64,000 nt of DNA from Streptomyces atratus (GCF_900119365.1 NZ_FPJO01000001.1:586499-650498); one strand, 5' to 3'; numbered from the stretch's first letter, positions 51,738 to 60,370 are shown. Notes: generated by a model from the letters alone, not told the origin. A program made the numbers and translations.

Positions 51738-52400
51738 ATGCCGGCCACCGCCCTCACCGCCCACGCCCTCCTCCTGGACATGGACGGCACCCTGGTGAAC
51801 TCCGACGCCGTCGTGGAGCGCTGCTGGCGGCGCTGGGCGCTGCGCGAGGGTCTGGACCCGGAGGCCACACTCAAGGTCGTCCACGGGCGGCAGGGGTACG
51901 CCACCATGGCGGTACTCCTCCCGGACCGCCCGATGGAGCAGAACTACGCGGACAACCGGGTCATGCTCGCCGAGGAGACCGCCGACACCGACGGCGTCGT
52001 ACCGATCGGCGGCGCGCCCGCCTTCATGGACGCGATCGCCGCGCTCCCGCACGCCCTGGTCACCTCGGCCGACGAGGCCCTGGCCCGCGCCCGGATGACC
52101 GCGTCGGGCCTGCGGATGCCGGAGGTCCGCGTCACCGCCGAGAGCGTCGGCGCCAGCAAGCCGGACCCGGAGGGCTTCCTCAAGGGCGCGGCCGAGCTGG
52201 GCTTCGCCGCGGCGGACTGCGTCGTCTTCGAGGACTCGGAGGCGGGCATCGCGGCGGGCCGGGCGGCGGGCATGCGGGTCGTGGGCGTCGGCCCGCGCGC
52301 CGGGGTGCTCTCCCCCGACGCACACGTCGAGGACCTGACGCAGATCCGGGTGGAGGCGGCACCCGACGGCTCGATCCGGCTGCACATCGGCGCGCGATAG
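51738..52400 (+). CDS. HAD-family hydrolase (sugar-phosphatase-like)
   Basis: A 220-residue HAD enzyme with motif I LLLDMDGTLVNSD (nucleophile Asp), motif II HALVTSAD, motif III Lys in ASKPDPEGFL and motif IV VVFEDSEAGIAAGRAAGM. The pattern matches the beta-phosphoglucomutase/sugar-phosphatase subgroup with a small helical cap. It hydrolyses a small phosphate ester. A long hairpin lies in its leader. Confidence 0.86.
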   Translation: MPATALTAHALLLDMDGTLVNSDAVVERCWRRWALREGLDPEATLKVVHGRQGYATMAVLLPDRPMEQNYADNRVMLAEETADTDGVVPIGGAPAFMDAIAALPHALVTSADEALARARMTASGLRMPEVRVTAESVGASKPDPEGFLKGAAELGFAAADCVVFEDSEAGIAAGRAAGMRVVGVGPRAGVLSPDAHVEDLTQIRVEAAPDGSIRLHIGAR

Positions 52401-52428
52401 CCGCACCCCGGCGGCACACGCCCCGGCC

Positions 52429-53163
52429 TCAGCCCCGGTGCAGCCGCCCCCGCGCCACCAGTTCGAGCACCGTCGCGACGGCCACCGCCTGCACGACCAT
52501 CAGGGCTACCAGTACGAACAGTTGCACGGCCCCCGCCTGCACCGGTGAGGCGCCGCCCAGCAGCATGCCCACGAAGGCACCCGGCAGGGTCACGAGCCCC
52601 ACCGTCCGGGTCTGATCGAGCCCCGGCAGCAAGGCGTCCGACGCCGCGGGCCGGGCGATCTCCATCCTCGCCTCACGGTCGAGCAGCCCGAGCGCCATCC
52701 CCGCCTCCACCTCCCCGCGCCGGGTCGTCAGCTCGTCCAGCGCCCGTCGCCCGCCGAGCACGGTCGCGGTCAGCGCACCGCCGATGAGGATGCCGGTCAC
52801 CGGGATCAGCGCGATGCCCCGGACCGGGACGAGTCCGGTGAGCAGCAACAGGGCGACCACCGGCGCGACCCCCGCCGCGATCGGCAGCGCCGCCCACCAC
52901 CAGGTGTGATTGCGGGTGACGCGGCGGCCCGCGGTCCGCACCGCCACGGCGTACATCAGCGCCACGAACACGAGCAGCGGCCCCACCGAGTGGACCACCC
53001 AGCCGATGAGCAGGGAAACCGCGGCGAGTTGGACCGCCGCCCGCAGTCCGGCGAGCAGGATCTCGCGCGACCGGCCGAGCGAGGCCAGAGCGGCGACCGT
53101 GGCCGCCGCCGCGAGCAGCACGGCGAGCACGACCCCGAGCGTGATGTTGACCGGTAGCAGCAC
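52429..53163 (-). CDS. FetB/UPF0014-family ABC-type permease
   Basis: A 244-residue membrane protein of the UPF0014/FetB family, with about seven hydrophobic segments, LRAAVQLAAVSLLIGWVV near the start, IPVTGILIGGALTAT, and the highly conserved LPGAFVGMLLGGASPVQAGAVQ loop. E. coli FetB works with the ATPase FetA in iron homeostasis. No ATPase gene is adjacent here, so the partner must be elsewhere. GTG 53163 is preceded by AAGG. Confidence 0.84.
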   Translation of the reverse strand: MLLPVNITLGVVLAVLLAAAATVAALASLGRSREILLAGLRAAVQLAAVSLLIGWVVHSVGPLLVFVALMYAVAVRTAGRRVTRNHTWWWAALPIAAGVAPVVALLLLTGLVPVRGIALIPVTGILIGGALTATVLGGRRALDELTTRRGEVEAGMALGLLDREARMEIARPAASDALLPGLDQTRTVGLVTLPGAFVGMLLGGASPVQAGAVQLFVLVALMVVQAVAVATVLELVARGRLHRG

Positions 53164-53430
53164 GCCGCAACCTTACGACCGGCCCGCCCCGGACCACTCG
53201 CGCGAACCGTCCCTCCATGGCGCCGACTTGTCGCCGCGTCAGCCCGTGCGCCCGCGCAGATGGGGACGTACGCCCCCATGCTCCAGACCTGTTCGCCAAA
53301 ACCCTTGATGTGACGTGCCCATGTCGCCACCCTGTTACCTGGTGCCCACCCCACGGAAACCTGGCACCGCCACGATGGCCGGGCCCCACGGGTCACCCGT
53401 CCAAGGTCCCCCCACATCAAGGGAGTTCGC

Positions 53431-54075
53431 ATGTCTGGTGTCTACGCGCGTCGCATAGCCGTCGTCGCCGCATCCGCCGCCTTCGCCGCAACCACCGGCC
53501 TGCTCACCGCCCCCACCGCCCAGGCGGCCATGCCCACCCCGGTCTCCGCTTCGACCGCCCGCACCTACCTCAGCGAGCTGACCGTCGCCGCGGAGGGCTC
53601 GTCGACCGGCTACAGCCGCGACAAGTTCCCGCACTGGATCACCCAGTCGGGCGCCTGCAACACCCGCGAGGCCGTCCTGGAGCGCGACGGCACCAACGTG
53701 ACCCAGAACTCCAGCTGCGCCGCCGTCAGCGGCACTTGGTACTCGGAGTACGACGGCGCGACCTGGACCGCCGCATCCGATCTGGACATCGATCACATGG
53801 TTCCGCTCGCCGAGGCCTGGCGCTCGGGCGCCAGCAGCTGGACGACCGCCGAGCGCCAGGCGTACGCCAACGACCTGACGCGCCCGCAGCTCATCGCGGT
53901 CACGGACAACGTCAACCAGGCCAAGGGCGACAAGGACCCGGCCAAGTGGATGCCCTCGCGCACCGCGTACCAGTGCACGTACGTACGGGCCTGGGTGCAC
54001 GTGAAGCACTACTACGACCTGACCGTCGACCCGGCCGAGAAGAGCGCCCTGCAGTCCGTCCTGAACAACTGCTGA
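53431..54075 (+). CDS. Secreted HNH nuclease (GmrSD/DUF1524-type)
   Basis: A 214-residue exported protein with a signal peptide ending AQA (about residue 32). The nuclease motif DLDIDHMVPLAEAWRSGAS holds the conserved D-x-D-H core, followed by LTRPQLIAVTDNVNQAKGDKDPAKW, the N...K/D of secreted HNH nucleases in Streptomyces. It probably degrades extracellular DNA. Two Cys pairs may form disulfides. GGGAG precedes ATG 53431, and a perfect terminator follows. Confidence 0.87.
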   Translation: MSGVYARRIAVVAASAAFAATTGLLTAPTAQAAMPTPVSASTARTYLSELTVAAEGSSTGYSRDKFPHWITQSGACNTREAVLERDGTNVTQNSSCAAVSGTWYSEYDGATWTAASDLDIDHMVPLAEAWRSGASSWTTAERQAYANDLTRPQLIAVTDNVNQAKGDKDPAKWMPSRTAYQCTYVRAWVHVKHYYDLTVDPAEKSALQSVLNNC

Positions 54076-54125
54076 TCCCCGCAACGGACTTGGGGTCCCG
54101 AGCCCCCACACACTCGCTCCACACC

Positions 54126-54158
54126 GTACGGAGCCGTGCATGGCGCACGGCTCCGTAC
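54126..54158 (+). terminator. Perfect hairpin terminator after the nuclease gene
   Basis: GTACGGAGCCGTGC (54126-54139) pairs fully with 54145-54158 around a 5-base loop, 50 bases after the nuclease stop. Confidence 0.9.
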
Positions 54159-54833
54159 CCATGTGCACGGGCCGGCGCAGGAGCGGCACCTCGCCACCAC
54201 TCCGCCCCCTGACCCCACCCCGAAATCATCGGCATGTTTTCGGCCGAGTACGGCCGCTCACGGCCGACACCCGCACGGCCCGCGCGCCCGACAGGAACGA
54301 CAGTCGGCACCCGACGCCGGGAAGGCCCACCGGGCCCGCGAGGAGACCCCGGCCGACCCCGGTCCGTACGGCCGTCTCCCGATCGCCACCTCGCCGCCGC
54401 GACTCCTGCCGCCATTGGTCCACCACGCGGAGCGATGGGACGTGACGCCGCACCCACCCCCGGGCCGGGCGACGCCCCCGAGTCCCACACCGCACGGCCG
54501 ACCTGCTCACCCGCGCACAACGCGCTCCCCGGTCCGCCCAGGGCCGGCTTCCCGCCCCGGCCCGAGCCGGGCAGGGCGGCGGCGAGTGGTTCAGCAACCA
54601 GCTCACACCCCTACCCCGCGCGGCCGGAAAGCTGCGCCGCCATTGGTTCAGGCCACGGTGACCAAGGGAGGTTCGCAGATGAAGAGGGTGCCGGGCCGAA
54701 ATCCGACCACCACCCGTAGGGCGATTTTCAGCCCGGTCGACAGAATGTTGAACTTGCAAGCATTGGTGAGGTTTCCCTAATCTGAGGCACTCAATCGGTT
54801 CACGTCCCCACAGACCGAAGGAGCCCTCCCCCC
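54159..54833. other. Long gene-poor gap before doxX
   Basis: No convincing gene is seen. Frames on both strands are Pro/Arg/Gly-rich and lack coding bias. GCCGCCATTGGT occurs twice (54409-54420 and about 54637-54648). The last 80 bases become AT-richer (around 54720-54790) and probably hold the doxX promoter. Confidence 0.45.
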
Positions 54834-55289
54834 ATGCAGACACGCTTGAATCAGGCTCAGCCCTACGCACTCGGCCTCTTCCGGATCGTCATCGGCCTGT
54901 TCTTCGCCTGCCACGGCGCCGCCTCGCTCTTCGGCGTCCTCGGCGGCGCGATGAACGGCGGCTCCATACCCGCCGGCACCTGGCCCGGCTGGTACGCGGC
55001 GGTCATCCAGTTCGTCGGCGGCATCCTCGTGATGCTCGGACTCGGCACCCGTATCGCCGCCCTGATCTGCTCCGGCTCCATGGCCTACGCGTACTTCAAG
55101 GTCCACCAGCCCGAGGCGCTGTTCCCGTTGCAGAACGGCGGTGAGCCCTCGGCCGTCTTCTGCTGGGCGTTCCTCCTGCTGGTGTTCACCGGCCCAGGCG
55201 CACTGGCCCTGGACCGGCTGTTCAGCCGGAGTGGCGCGGAGCGCGACAAGGACCGCGCAGCCGAGCCGGCACCGCCCGTGACGGTCTGA
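54834..55289 (+). CDS. DoxX-family membrane protein
   Basis: A 151-residue protein with four membrane segments, typical of DoxX: LGLFRIVIGLFFACHGAASL, then AAVIQFVGGILVMLGLGTRI and ALICSGSMAYAYFKVHQPEA. DoxX proteins in actinobacteria are linked with redox homeostasis and sulfur-compound handling. AAGGAG lies before ATG 54834. Confidence 0.86.
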   Translation: MQTRLNQAQPYALGLFRIVIGLFFACHGAASLFGVLGGAMNGGSIPAGTWPGWYAAVIQFVGGILVMLGLGTRIAALICSGSMAYAYFKVHQPEALFPLQNGGEPSAVFCWAFLLLVFTGPGALALDRLFSRSGAERDKDRAAEPAPPVTV

Positions 55290-55359
55290 TCCGTACGCGA
55301 CCGCTCCCCCGTTCCCGGACCGCTCCCGGACCGCTCCCAGCGGGCCGACGCGGGCCGTT

Positions 55360-55421
55360 CCTCACGTACATCCGGGCATGCGCCCGGAACCGAGGCTTCC
55401 CATTTCCGGGTGTACGTGAGG
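55360..55421. terminator. Nested inverted repeats between doxX and the DedA gene
   Basis: Outer arms of 16 bases (55360-55375 and 55406-55421; CCTCACGTACA and its complement, one G-T-type mismatch) enclose a smaller CCGGGCATGCGCCCGG-like hairpin. It is probably the doxX terminator, though it is also placed to regulate the DedA gene. Confidence 0.6.
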
Positions 55422-55546
55422 TTCCCAACATCGCTCGTATTTGTGGATCACCGGACGAACGCCAGGCGTACGCTGTACAGCTGACCCTGCCGCTCCTGCC
55501 GCTCCCCTGCGACGTCGCGGCGTTGTTCCGAATCGGGGAGTAGTAG

Positions 55547-56218
55547 GTGCTTGAGAGTATGGGCGCGCTGACCGGCAGCCCATGGATCTACGCCGTGGTC
55601 GCCCTTTCGGTGCTCCTGGACGTCTTTCTGCCCCTGCTGCCCAGCGGGGTCCTGGTGATCACCGCTGCCACGGCTGCCGCCGCCGGTTCGACGACCGTCG
55701 CGGGCGCCGGCGCCGCCGGGCAGGTGCCCGAGGTCCCCTCACTGCTCGCCCTGATCCTCTGCGCGGCCACCGCCTCGGTGCTCGGCGACCTCGTCGCGTA
55801 CCGGCTGGCCTGGCGCGGCGGGGAACGTCTGGACCGGGCCATCGCCCGCTCCCGCCGCCTCACCTCCGCACAGGAAAGCCTCGGCGCCGCCCTCGCCCGG
55901 GGCGGCGGCATCCTCGTCATCATCGCCCGCTTCGCCCCGGCCGGGCGCTCGGTGGTCTCCCTGGGCGCCGGCGCCGCGCATCGCAAGGTCAAGGAATTCC
56001 TGCCCTGGTCGGCCCTGGCGGGCGTGGCCTGGGCCGGCTACAGCGTGGGCCTCGGCTACTTCGGCGGCCAGTGGCTCGGCGCGACGTGGGTGGCCACGGC
56101 CGTCTCGGTCCTCGCCCTGTTCGTGGCAGGCGCCCTGGCCGCGTACCTCGTGCGCCGCCCGGCGGCGGAAGCGGCCGCCACGGCATCGGCGAGCGCGACG
56201 GCCACTACGGCGTCCTGA
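55547..56218 (+). CDS. DedA/VTT-family membrane protein
   Basis: A 223-residue membrane protein of the DedA (VTT) family. It has an N-terminal re-entrant region (FLPLLPSGVLVITAATAAA), LGDLVAYRLAWRGGERL, the diagnostic ARFAPAGRSVVSLGAG and PWSALAGVAWAGYSVGLGYFGG. DedA proteins are implicated in lipid flipping and envelope homeostasis. GTG 55547 has GGGGAG seven bases upstream. The last 14 bases overlap the convergent DUF2277 gene. Confidence 0.85.
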   Translation: MLESMGALTGSPWIYAVVALSVLLDVFLPLLPSGVLVITAATAAAAGSTTVAGAGAAGQVPEVPSLLALILCAATASVLGDLVAYRLAWRGGERLDRAIARSRRLTSAQESLGAALARGGGILVIIARFAPAGRSVVSLGAGAAHRKVKEFLPWSALAGVAWAGYSVGLGYFGGQWLGATWVATAVSVLALFVAGALAAYLVRRPAAEAAATASASATATTAS

Positions 56219-56429
56219 CCGCGCCCCGGATCTCCAGCCCGTCCAGAAGTCTGACGGTCGCCTCCGTGATCTCGTCGACGGCCCGGTCGAACACCTCCTG
56301 GTTGTGCGCGGCCGGAGCGCGGAAGCCGGACACCTTGCGCACGAACTGCAGGGCGGCGGCCCGGATCTCCTCCTCGGTGGCCTCTTCGGGAATGGCGGGC
56401 GGACGAAGGGTCTTGATGCTGCGGCACAT
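56205..56429 (-). CDS. DUF2277 family protein
   Basis: A 74-residue protein matching DUF2277 end to end: MCRSIKTLRPPAIPEEATEE, then IRAAALQFVRKVSGFR, and FDRAVDEITEATVRLLDGLE. It has conserved Cys 2 and Arg residues. The function is unknown; a nucleic-acid or protein-binding role has only been guessed. It ends inside the last codons of the DedA gene. Confidence 0.88.
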   Translation of the reverse strand: MCRSIKTLRPPAIPEEATEEEIRAAALQFVRKVSGFRAPAAHNQEVFDRAVDEITEATVRLLDGLEIRGAVRTP

Positions 56430-56497
56430 GTCTCCAGTGTGAACCGCACCACTGACAACCGCCCCGCCTCCGCCCGGTCCGGCCGCCCTCGCCCTCC

Positions 56498-57820
56498 TCA
56501 CCGAGTCCGTTCGACGGCGGGGATCGCGTACGTCCCGTCGAGCATTCCGGCTCCCGGCGCGCAGAGCCTGAGCACGAGCCGGAAGTCCCCGTCGGGCGCG
56601 GACAGCCGGTTCGCGTCCGCCGATTCCGCCGCGTCCGGCCACACCCGCCCGATGCGGACAGCCGGCGAACCGTCCTCCTCCCCGTACACCGGACCGCGAC
56701 CCACCAGGGCCTGGCCGATCCGCTGACCGGCCAGGTCGTACACGGCCAGGGACCAACCCGCCCCGACCGGCGGTGGGCCCTCGAAGCGCAGCACGTAGGA
56801 GTGGGCCCCGTTCAGCCGCTCGCCCCCGGCGTCGCTGAGGGTGTGGGCGTACACCGCCTCGTAACCGTGCACGCCCCACAGCGAGCCCCGCGCCGCCACC
56901 GCCCTGGTCCGGTAGGACGCCTCCCGGTCGGCGATCCGCCACTGAGGGGAGTCGATGGTTCCGACGCCGTAGTGGTCGAGGTTGTAGTCGAAGAGATGCG
57001 GATCCAGCACCCACCCCCCGCGCGCAGCCGCGGCCCGGCTCGCCTCCTCCACCCACGCCCTCCCCCGCGCCAGCCCCCCGGTCAGCGCTCGTACGAGGGC
57101 GGGGTCGGCGCGGGTGTACGGCGAGGGCCCCTCCTCCAGCAGCCCCAGCGGCTGGAACCGGTCCTGGTACGCCTGGTCGGGCGCGGACGGCGGGAAGTCG
57201 GCCATCCACACCCTGAGCCGCTCGAAGAACCGCAGCGCCTCCGGTACGTCGGGGTCGGGCGCGGGCAGTCCCGTACGGTGCGTGCCCGGTTCGACGTACG
57301 TGACGCCCGGCTGCTCCCGGAGCGCGCGGCCCCGCTCGGGGTCTTCGGAGTCGGAGGAGTCGGCGCAGATATTGCGCCCGATGACGGAGACGACGGAGGT
57401 GGGTGCGTCGACGACCCCGAGCACACCGTCGGGCACGCTGCCCGCCCAGCCCGGGGGAACGACGAGCCAGTCCCCGGCCCGGGCGCCGGCGGCTCGTCGC
57501 CCGACGTACGCGAAGCTATTGGTCCAGGCATCGACGAACTGGAACACGCAGTACGCACCGTCCGCTCCGTCCGTGCCGGGAAGGCGCAGCAGCACCGGTC
57601 CACCGGAGAGATCGAGTTGGACGACGGAACGGACGGTGTCGTCGGCGGACATGAACGGCATGTCCGCCGACGACGGCCGACCCGCGTGCGCGAAGTGGTT
57701 GAAAGGCGTGGGCGGCAGCGAACCGAAGCCCGTGTGCATGAAGCCCTCGACCACCGACAGGTCACGGACCAGCGGATACCCGTAGACGTACGCCTCGACG
57801 GCAAGAGCGGCGAGTTCCAC
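56498..57820 (-). CDS. DUF1254/DUF1214 domain protein
   Basis: A 440-residue protein. The N-terminal half is DUF1254 (AYVYGYPLVRDLSVVEGFMH, then NHFAHAGRPSSADMPFMSAD and VLLRLPGTDGADGAYCVFQF), the C-terminal half DUF1214 (LNGAHSYVLRFEGPPPVGAG, then WSLAVYDLAG). There is no clear signal peptide from GTG 57820, which has GGAGG five bases upstream. The activity of the family is unknown. It is transcribed together with, or just after, the DUF7144-type gene. Confidence 0.84.
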   Translation of the reverse strand: MELAALAVEAYVYGYPLVRDLSVVEGFMHTGFGSLPPTPFNHFAHAGRPSSADMPFMSADDTVRSVVQLDLSGGPVLLRLPGTDGADGAYCVFQFVDAWTNSFAYVGRRAAGARAGDWLVVPPGWAGSVPDGVLGVVDAPTSVVSVIGRNICADSSDSEDPERGRALREQPGVTYVEPGTHRTGLPAPDPDVPEALRFFERLRVWMADFPPSAPDQAYQDRFQPLGLLEEGPSPYTRADPALVRALTGGLARGRAWVEEASRAAAARGGWVLDPHLFDYNLDHYGVGTIDSPQWRIADREASYRTRAVAARGSLWGVHGYEAVYAHTLSDAGGERLNGAHSYVLRFEGPPPVGAGWSLAVYDLAGQRIGQALVGRGPVYGEEDGSPAVRIGRVWPDAAESADANRLSAPDGDFRLVLRLCAPGAGMLDGTYAIPAVERTR

Positions 57821-57851
57821 CTCAACCTCCGGCCATGGGCACCGTCCCCGC

Positions 57852-58292
57852 TCAGATGAACGCCTTCGATTCGCCCGTGCACAGGGCCCAGATCACGAAC
57901 CCGTCGATGGCGACGGAGACGAGCGCCCAGACCGGCTGGTACGGCAGCCAGATGAAGTTGATGATCAGGTTGATCGCGGCTATCACCACACCCGTGGCAC
58001 GGGCCCAGTCGGCGCCCTTGAGGATGCCCCAGCCGACGACTCCGAGCACGATGCCGAGAACGAGGTGGATCCACCCCCAGGAGGTCACATCGAACTTGAA
58101 GGTGTAGTTCCTGACGTGCGCGTACACGTCGTCGGAGGCGATGCCGGAGATGCCCTTGATCACTCCGAGGACACCGTCGACGAGCAGCAGGACACCGGCG
58201 AACATGATCCCGCCGGCTGCCCAGGGGTTGACGTCTCCCTGGCCGGCGGAACCTGCCGGGACCGGACCGGGCGCGGGCGCTGAGTGTGCCAT
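57852..58292 (-). CDS. DUF7144-type small membrane protein
   Basis: A 146-residue protein with four hydrophobic segments: AGGIMFAGVLLLVDGVLGVI, WIHLVLGIVLGVVGWGILKG, VVIAAINLIINFIWLPYQ and a last segment ending ALCTGES. The WxWIHLxLG layout is that of small actinobacterial membrane proteins now grouped as DUF7144. AAGGAG lies six bases upstream of ATG 58292. The function is unknown. Confidence 0.8.
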   Translation of the reverse strand: MAHSAPAPGPVPAGSAGQGDVNPWAAGGIMFAGVLLLVDGVLGVIKGISGIASDDVYAHVRNYTFKFDVTSWGWIHLVLGIVLGVVGWGILKGADWARATGVVIAAINLIINFIWLPYQPVWALVSVAIDGFVIWALCTGESKAFI

Positions 58293-58445
58293 CGAAACTC
58301 CTTGGCCGGAACGGGACTGCGGACAGAACCGACCTTGCGTGGCGCTCTCCCGTGCGACCACTCGGACGCGCCCATCCGGGTGATGCCGCGGACGGCGGCG
58401 CACGGTGGGCTTGCGCCTGACCGGACACCGCCTCCGCATCAGCCG

Positions 58446-59075
58446 CTACGACGAAGGAAGCCGCGTCACCTTCGCGACCTTGCAGGTCATCTTGCCCGGG
58501 ACCTTGCCCAGCCCCTGGGCCTTCTGCACCGACTTCTGCCCCGCCGCCAGGTCGGTGGCCGTCGCCAGCCCCGAGGCCCGGCGCGTACCGTCGCCGTCCA
58601 CGAACTCCACGGACACGATGTAGGACGCCTGGGTGTCGGAGTGGTTCACGACCTCCACGTCCGCGTCCGGCCACTCGGTCAGCGAATCCACCTCGCACCG
58701 GGTGATCCGCACATCGCCCTCGGCGTCCGTACCTTCGAGAGCCGGCAGCTCGGTGGGCGCGTCGGAGGCCCCGCCCGTCGCGGGCGCCTCGCTCTTCGCG
58801 GACTCCCCCGCCGACGGCCTCGACTTGGCCGTGGACGACGAGCCGCCCCCGCTCGTCACGGCGATCAGCACACCGACCGCCAGCAGAAGGACCACCCCGC
58901 CGATCACGGACAAGGTGACGATCAGCCCGGTACGGGACTTCTGCGGCGGCTGGGGGTAGCCGTACGCCCCGGGGGCGGGCTGCGGCCACTGCGCATACGG
59001 CGACGGCGGCTGCTGGGGCTGCTGACCGGGCTGGGGCTCCTGGCCGGGCTGGGGCGGCGGATAGCCGTACGACAT
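58446..59075 (-). CDS. Membrane-anchored protein with Pro/Gln-rich tail and FxLYD-like outer domain
   Basis: A 209-residue protein. A cytoplasmic Pro/Gln/Tyr-rich tail (1-45) precedes a single membrane segment (LIVTLSVIGGVVLLLAVGVL), then a Ser/Ala-rich linker and an outer beta domain (DVRITRCEVDSLTEWPDADV, then VEVVNHSDTQASYIVSVEFV) like DUF4352/FxLYD domains. Two Cys could form a disulfide. ATG 59075 follows GGGGGG by five bases. The function is unknown. Confidence 0.78.
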   Translation of the reverse strand: MSYGYPPPQPGQEPQPGQQPQQPPSPYAQWPQPAPGAYGYPQPPQKSRTGLIVTLSVIGGVVLLLAVGVLIAVTSGGGSSSTAKSRPSAGESAKSEAPATGGASDAPTELPALEGTDAEGDVRITRCEVDSLTEWPDADVEVVNHSDTQASYIVSVEFVDGDGTRRASGLATATDLAAGQKSVQKAQGLGKVPGKMTCKVAKVTRLPSS

Positions 59076-59239
59076 GTATCCCCCCTGGGATGGTGCTGAC
59101 GTGAACAAGACACGTTACGGCGACCCCTGGCTTGACTCTCCCGCAGGGGGAGGCTTGAGGGTTACGGAGCTGATGCGGCCGGGACGGCCCGAACCTAAAC
59201 TGGCGGAGGCCCGAAAACCCCAGGTGAGGGAGGCAGGTC

Positions 59240-59314
59240 ATGGCCAAACGAGGAAACAAGCGCCGCGCCCGCAAGAAGAAGAACGCCAACCACGGCAAGC
59301 GCCCCAACGCCTGA
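59240..59314 (+). CDS. Ribosomal protein bL37 (24 aa)
   Basis: A 24-residue, extremely basic protein beginning MAKRGNKRRARKKK and ending ANHGKRPNA. This matches the tiny actinobacterial large-subunit protein bL37, first seen in mycobacterial ribosome structures. GGGAGG lies six bases before the ATG, a TAAACT -10-like element lies about 43 bases upstream, and a perfect 12-base-pair terminator follows, so it is a self-contained gene. It is easily missed because of its size. Confidence 0.88.
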   Translation: MAKRGNKRRARKKKNANHGKRPNA

Positions 59315-59316
59315 AC

Positions 59317-59352
59317 GGTGCCCTGGGAAGCACCCATGCCTCCCAGGGCACC
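59317..59352 (+). terminator. Perfect terminator of the bL37 gene
   Basis: GGTGCCCTGGGA (59317-59328) pairs fully with TCCCAGGGCACC (59341-59352) around a 12-base loop, beginning two bases after the bL37 stop. Confidence 0.9.
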
Positions 59353-59384
59353 GAAAGACAGCGCGCAGCGCCTCGCAGAAAAGA

Positions 59385-59580
59385 GCCGACCGCGTCCAGA
59401 GCGAGACGCCAGGGGTACCCCTCCGGCCGACGCTCGCCCGGCTGGTTCGGCCCAAAGCCGCCCTCCCCGTACAGCACCGTCACCCCGGCGTGCCGCAGCG
59501 TCTCCGAGGACCGGTCGAACTGCGGATGCTGCACACAGGCTGCGTTCACGCACGGCATCGTCACCGTAGGACGAGGAACG
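59385..59580 (-). pseudogene. Remnant of a flavoprotein (PPCDC-like) gene
   Basis: The minus-strand frame gives TVTMPCVNAACVQHPQFDRS, then LRHAGVTVLYGEGGFGPNQP and YPWRLALDAV. This is the ordered C-terminal part of actinobacterial flavoprotein/Dfp-like proteins (PxVN...hP.F..s...L...GV.vL.G.ggf.P...e.ypW.laLd). No upstream Rossmann part with the flavin site is present. The rest of the 59353-59791 gap shows no other gene. Confidence 0.55.
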
Positions 59581-59791
59581 ATGCTCAACGCGCGGTAGTC
59601 GTATCCGTCCTGCTTGAAGCCGGGGGCAGAGAACCGCCGCGACCGTTGGTGTCCGCTGACGTCGATGTCAGCCTGCCCCTCGATGCCTGTGGTCGGTCGT
59701 ATTGCTCGTTCGGGTGCGTATCTCGTGCAGGTTCTGGCCCGGATGTCCAGGCTTGGACGCACGATGTGTCTCCTCGTGAAGGTGAAAGAAC

Positions 59792-60088
59792 ATGCCGACG
59801 TACGTCACCTTGCTGAGCTGGACCGATCAAGGGGTCCGAAACTACAAGGACACCGCAAAGCGCTCCGAGGCCTTCGGGTCAGCGGTACAGAAGCTCGGGG
59901 CGAAGCTCCTGAGCATCTACTGGACCGTCGGACCGTACGACCTCGTGGCCGTCGTCGAGGCGCCCGACGACGAAACTGCCACGGCAGCACTCCTGCAGCT
60001 CGGCGGGGTGGGCAACGTCCGTTCCACGACCCTGCGGGCCTTCGGCCCGGAGGAGATGGAGCGCATCGTCGCCAAGGCGGCCGGCTGA
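59792..60088 (+). CDS. GYD domain-containing protein
   Basis: A 98-residue small protein with a ferredoxin-like alpha/beta fold. YVTLLSWTDQGVRNYKDTAK is the family opening, and WTVGPYDLVAVVEAPDDETA holds the G-x-YD signature. GYD proteins are small oligomers of unknown biochemical role. GAAGG and GAAAGA lie upstream of ATG 59792. It is the last chromosomal-type gene before the tRNA remnant. Confidence 0.87.
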   Translation: MPTYVTLLSWTDQGVRNYKDTAKRSEAFGSAVQKLGAKLLSIYWTVGPYDLVAVVEAPDDETATAALLQLGGVGNVRSTTLRAFGPEEMERIVAKAAG

Positions 60089-60180
60089 CGACCCACGTCG
60101 TCCAGGACACCCGACGCGAGGCCGTGAGTCACCTCGACCGCATGCTGAAGCGGCAGCGCCCCGACCGTGAGCATCTGCAC

Positions 60181-60207
60181 CCGTTGATGTTCAGAAGTAG
60201 ATGTCAA
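60181..60207 (+). repeat. Imperfect direct repeat, left copy
   Basis: A stretch beginning CCGTTGATGT and containing GATGTCA resembles 60371-60397 (about 22 of 27 positions). The two copies flank the terminator and tRNA-Val remnant. Confidence 0.45.
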
Positions 60208-60238
60208 AGGCCCCCGACCATGATCGGTCGGGGGCCTT
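60207..60238 (-). terminator. Terminator of the ancestral tRNA-Val
   Basis: AAGGCCCCCGACC pairs perfectly with GGTCGGGGGCCTT around a 6-base loop (13 base pairs). On the minus strand it follows the CCA end of the tRNA remnant by 5 bases and ends in CCTTTGA, as tRNA terminators do. It could also end the GYD transcript. Confidence 0.82.
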
Positions 60239-60243
60239 CGCAC

Positions 60244-60288
60244 TGGTGGGCGCGGACGGTTTCGAACCGCCGACATCTGCTTTGTAAG
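60244..60288 (-). pseudogene. 3' remnant of tRNA-Val(TAC), probable attachment site
   Basis: Read on the minus strand, 45 bases give the anticodon-loop start CTTACAA, the right anticodon stem GCAGA, a complete T arm (GGCGG-TTCGAAA-CCGTC), the 3' acceptor strand CGCGCCC and ACCA. One extra A follows the loop. The sequence further 5' does not form the D arm, left anticodon stem or a proper acceptor partner. This fits the 3'-end duplicate left when an element integrates in a tRNA gene. Confidence 0.7.
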
Positions 60289-60370
60289 TTCGACCGTCGC
60301 GCCTCTACCAGGAGCGGACTGCTGCTCACCCCTGCCACGGCAAGCCGCATGCGACCGCGGTCATCCGCCG

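Noticed and set aside
54409..54648. Two copies of GCCGCCATTGGT as a repeat element
   Set aside because: Only 12 bases and two copies were seen, with no symmetry or flanking similarity; chance is sufficient.
54136..54870. Open frames of 214 codons on both strands
   Set aside because: Both are Pro/Arg/Gly-rich and without coding bias or motifs; one runs through the terminator hairpin at 54126-54158 and the doxX promoter region.
60244..60330. A complete functional tRNA gene
   Set aside because: The T arm, CCA and right anticodon stem are good, but the left anticodon stem does not pair with the right one, an extra A follows the loop, and the acceptor and D arm can be matched only with mismatches. 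It was called a remnant.
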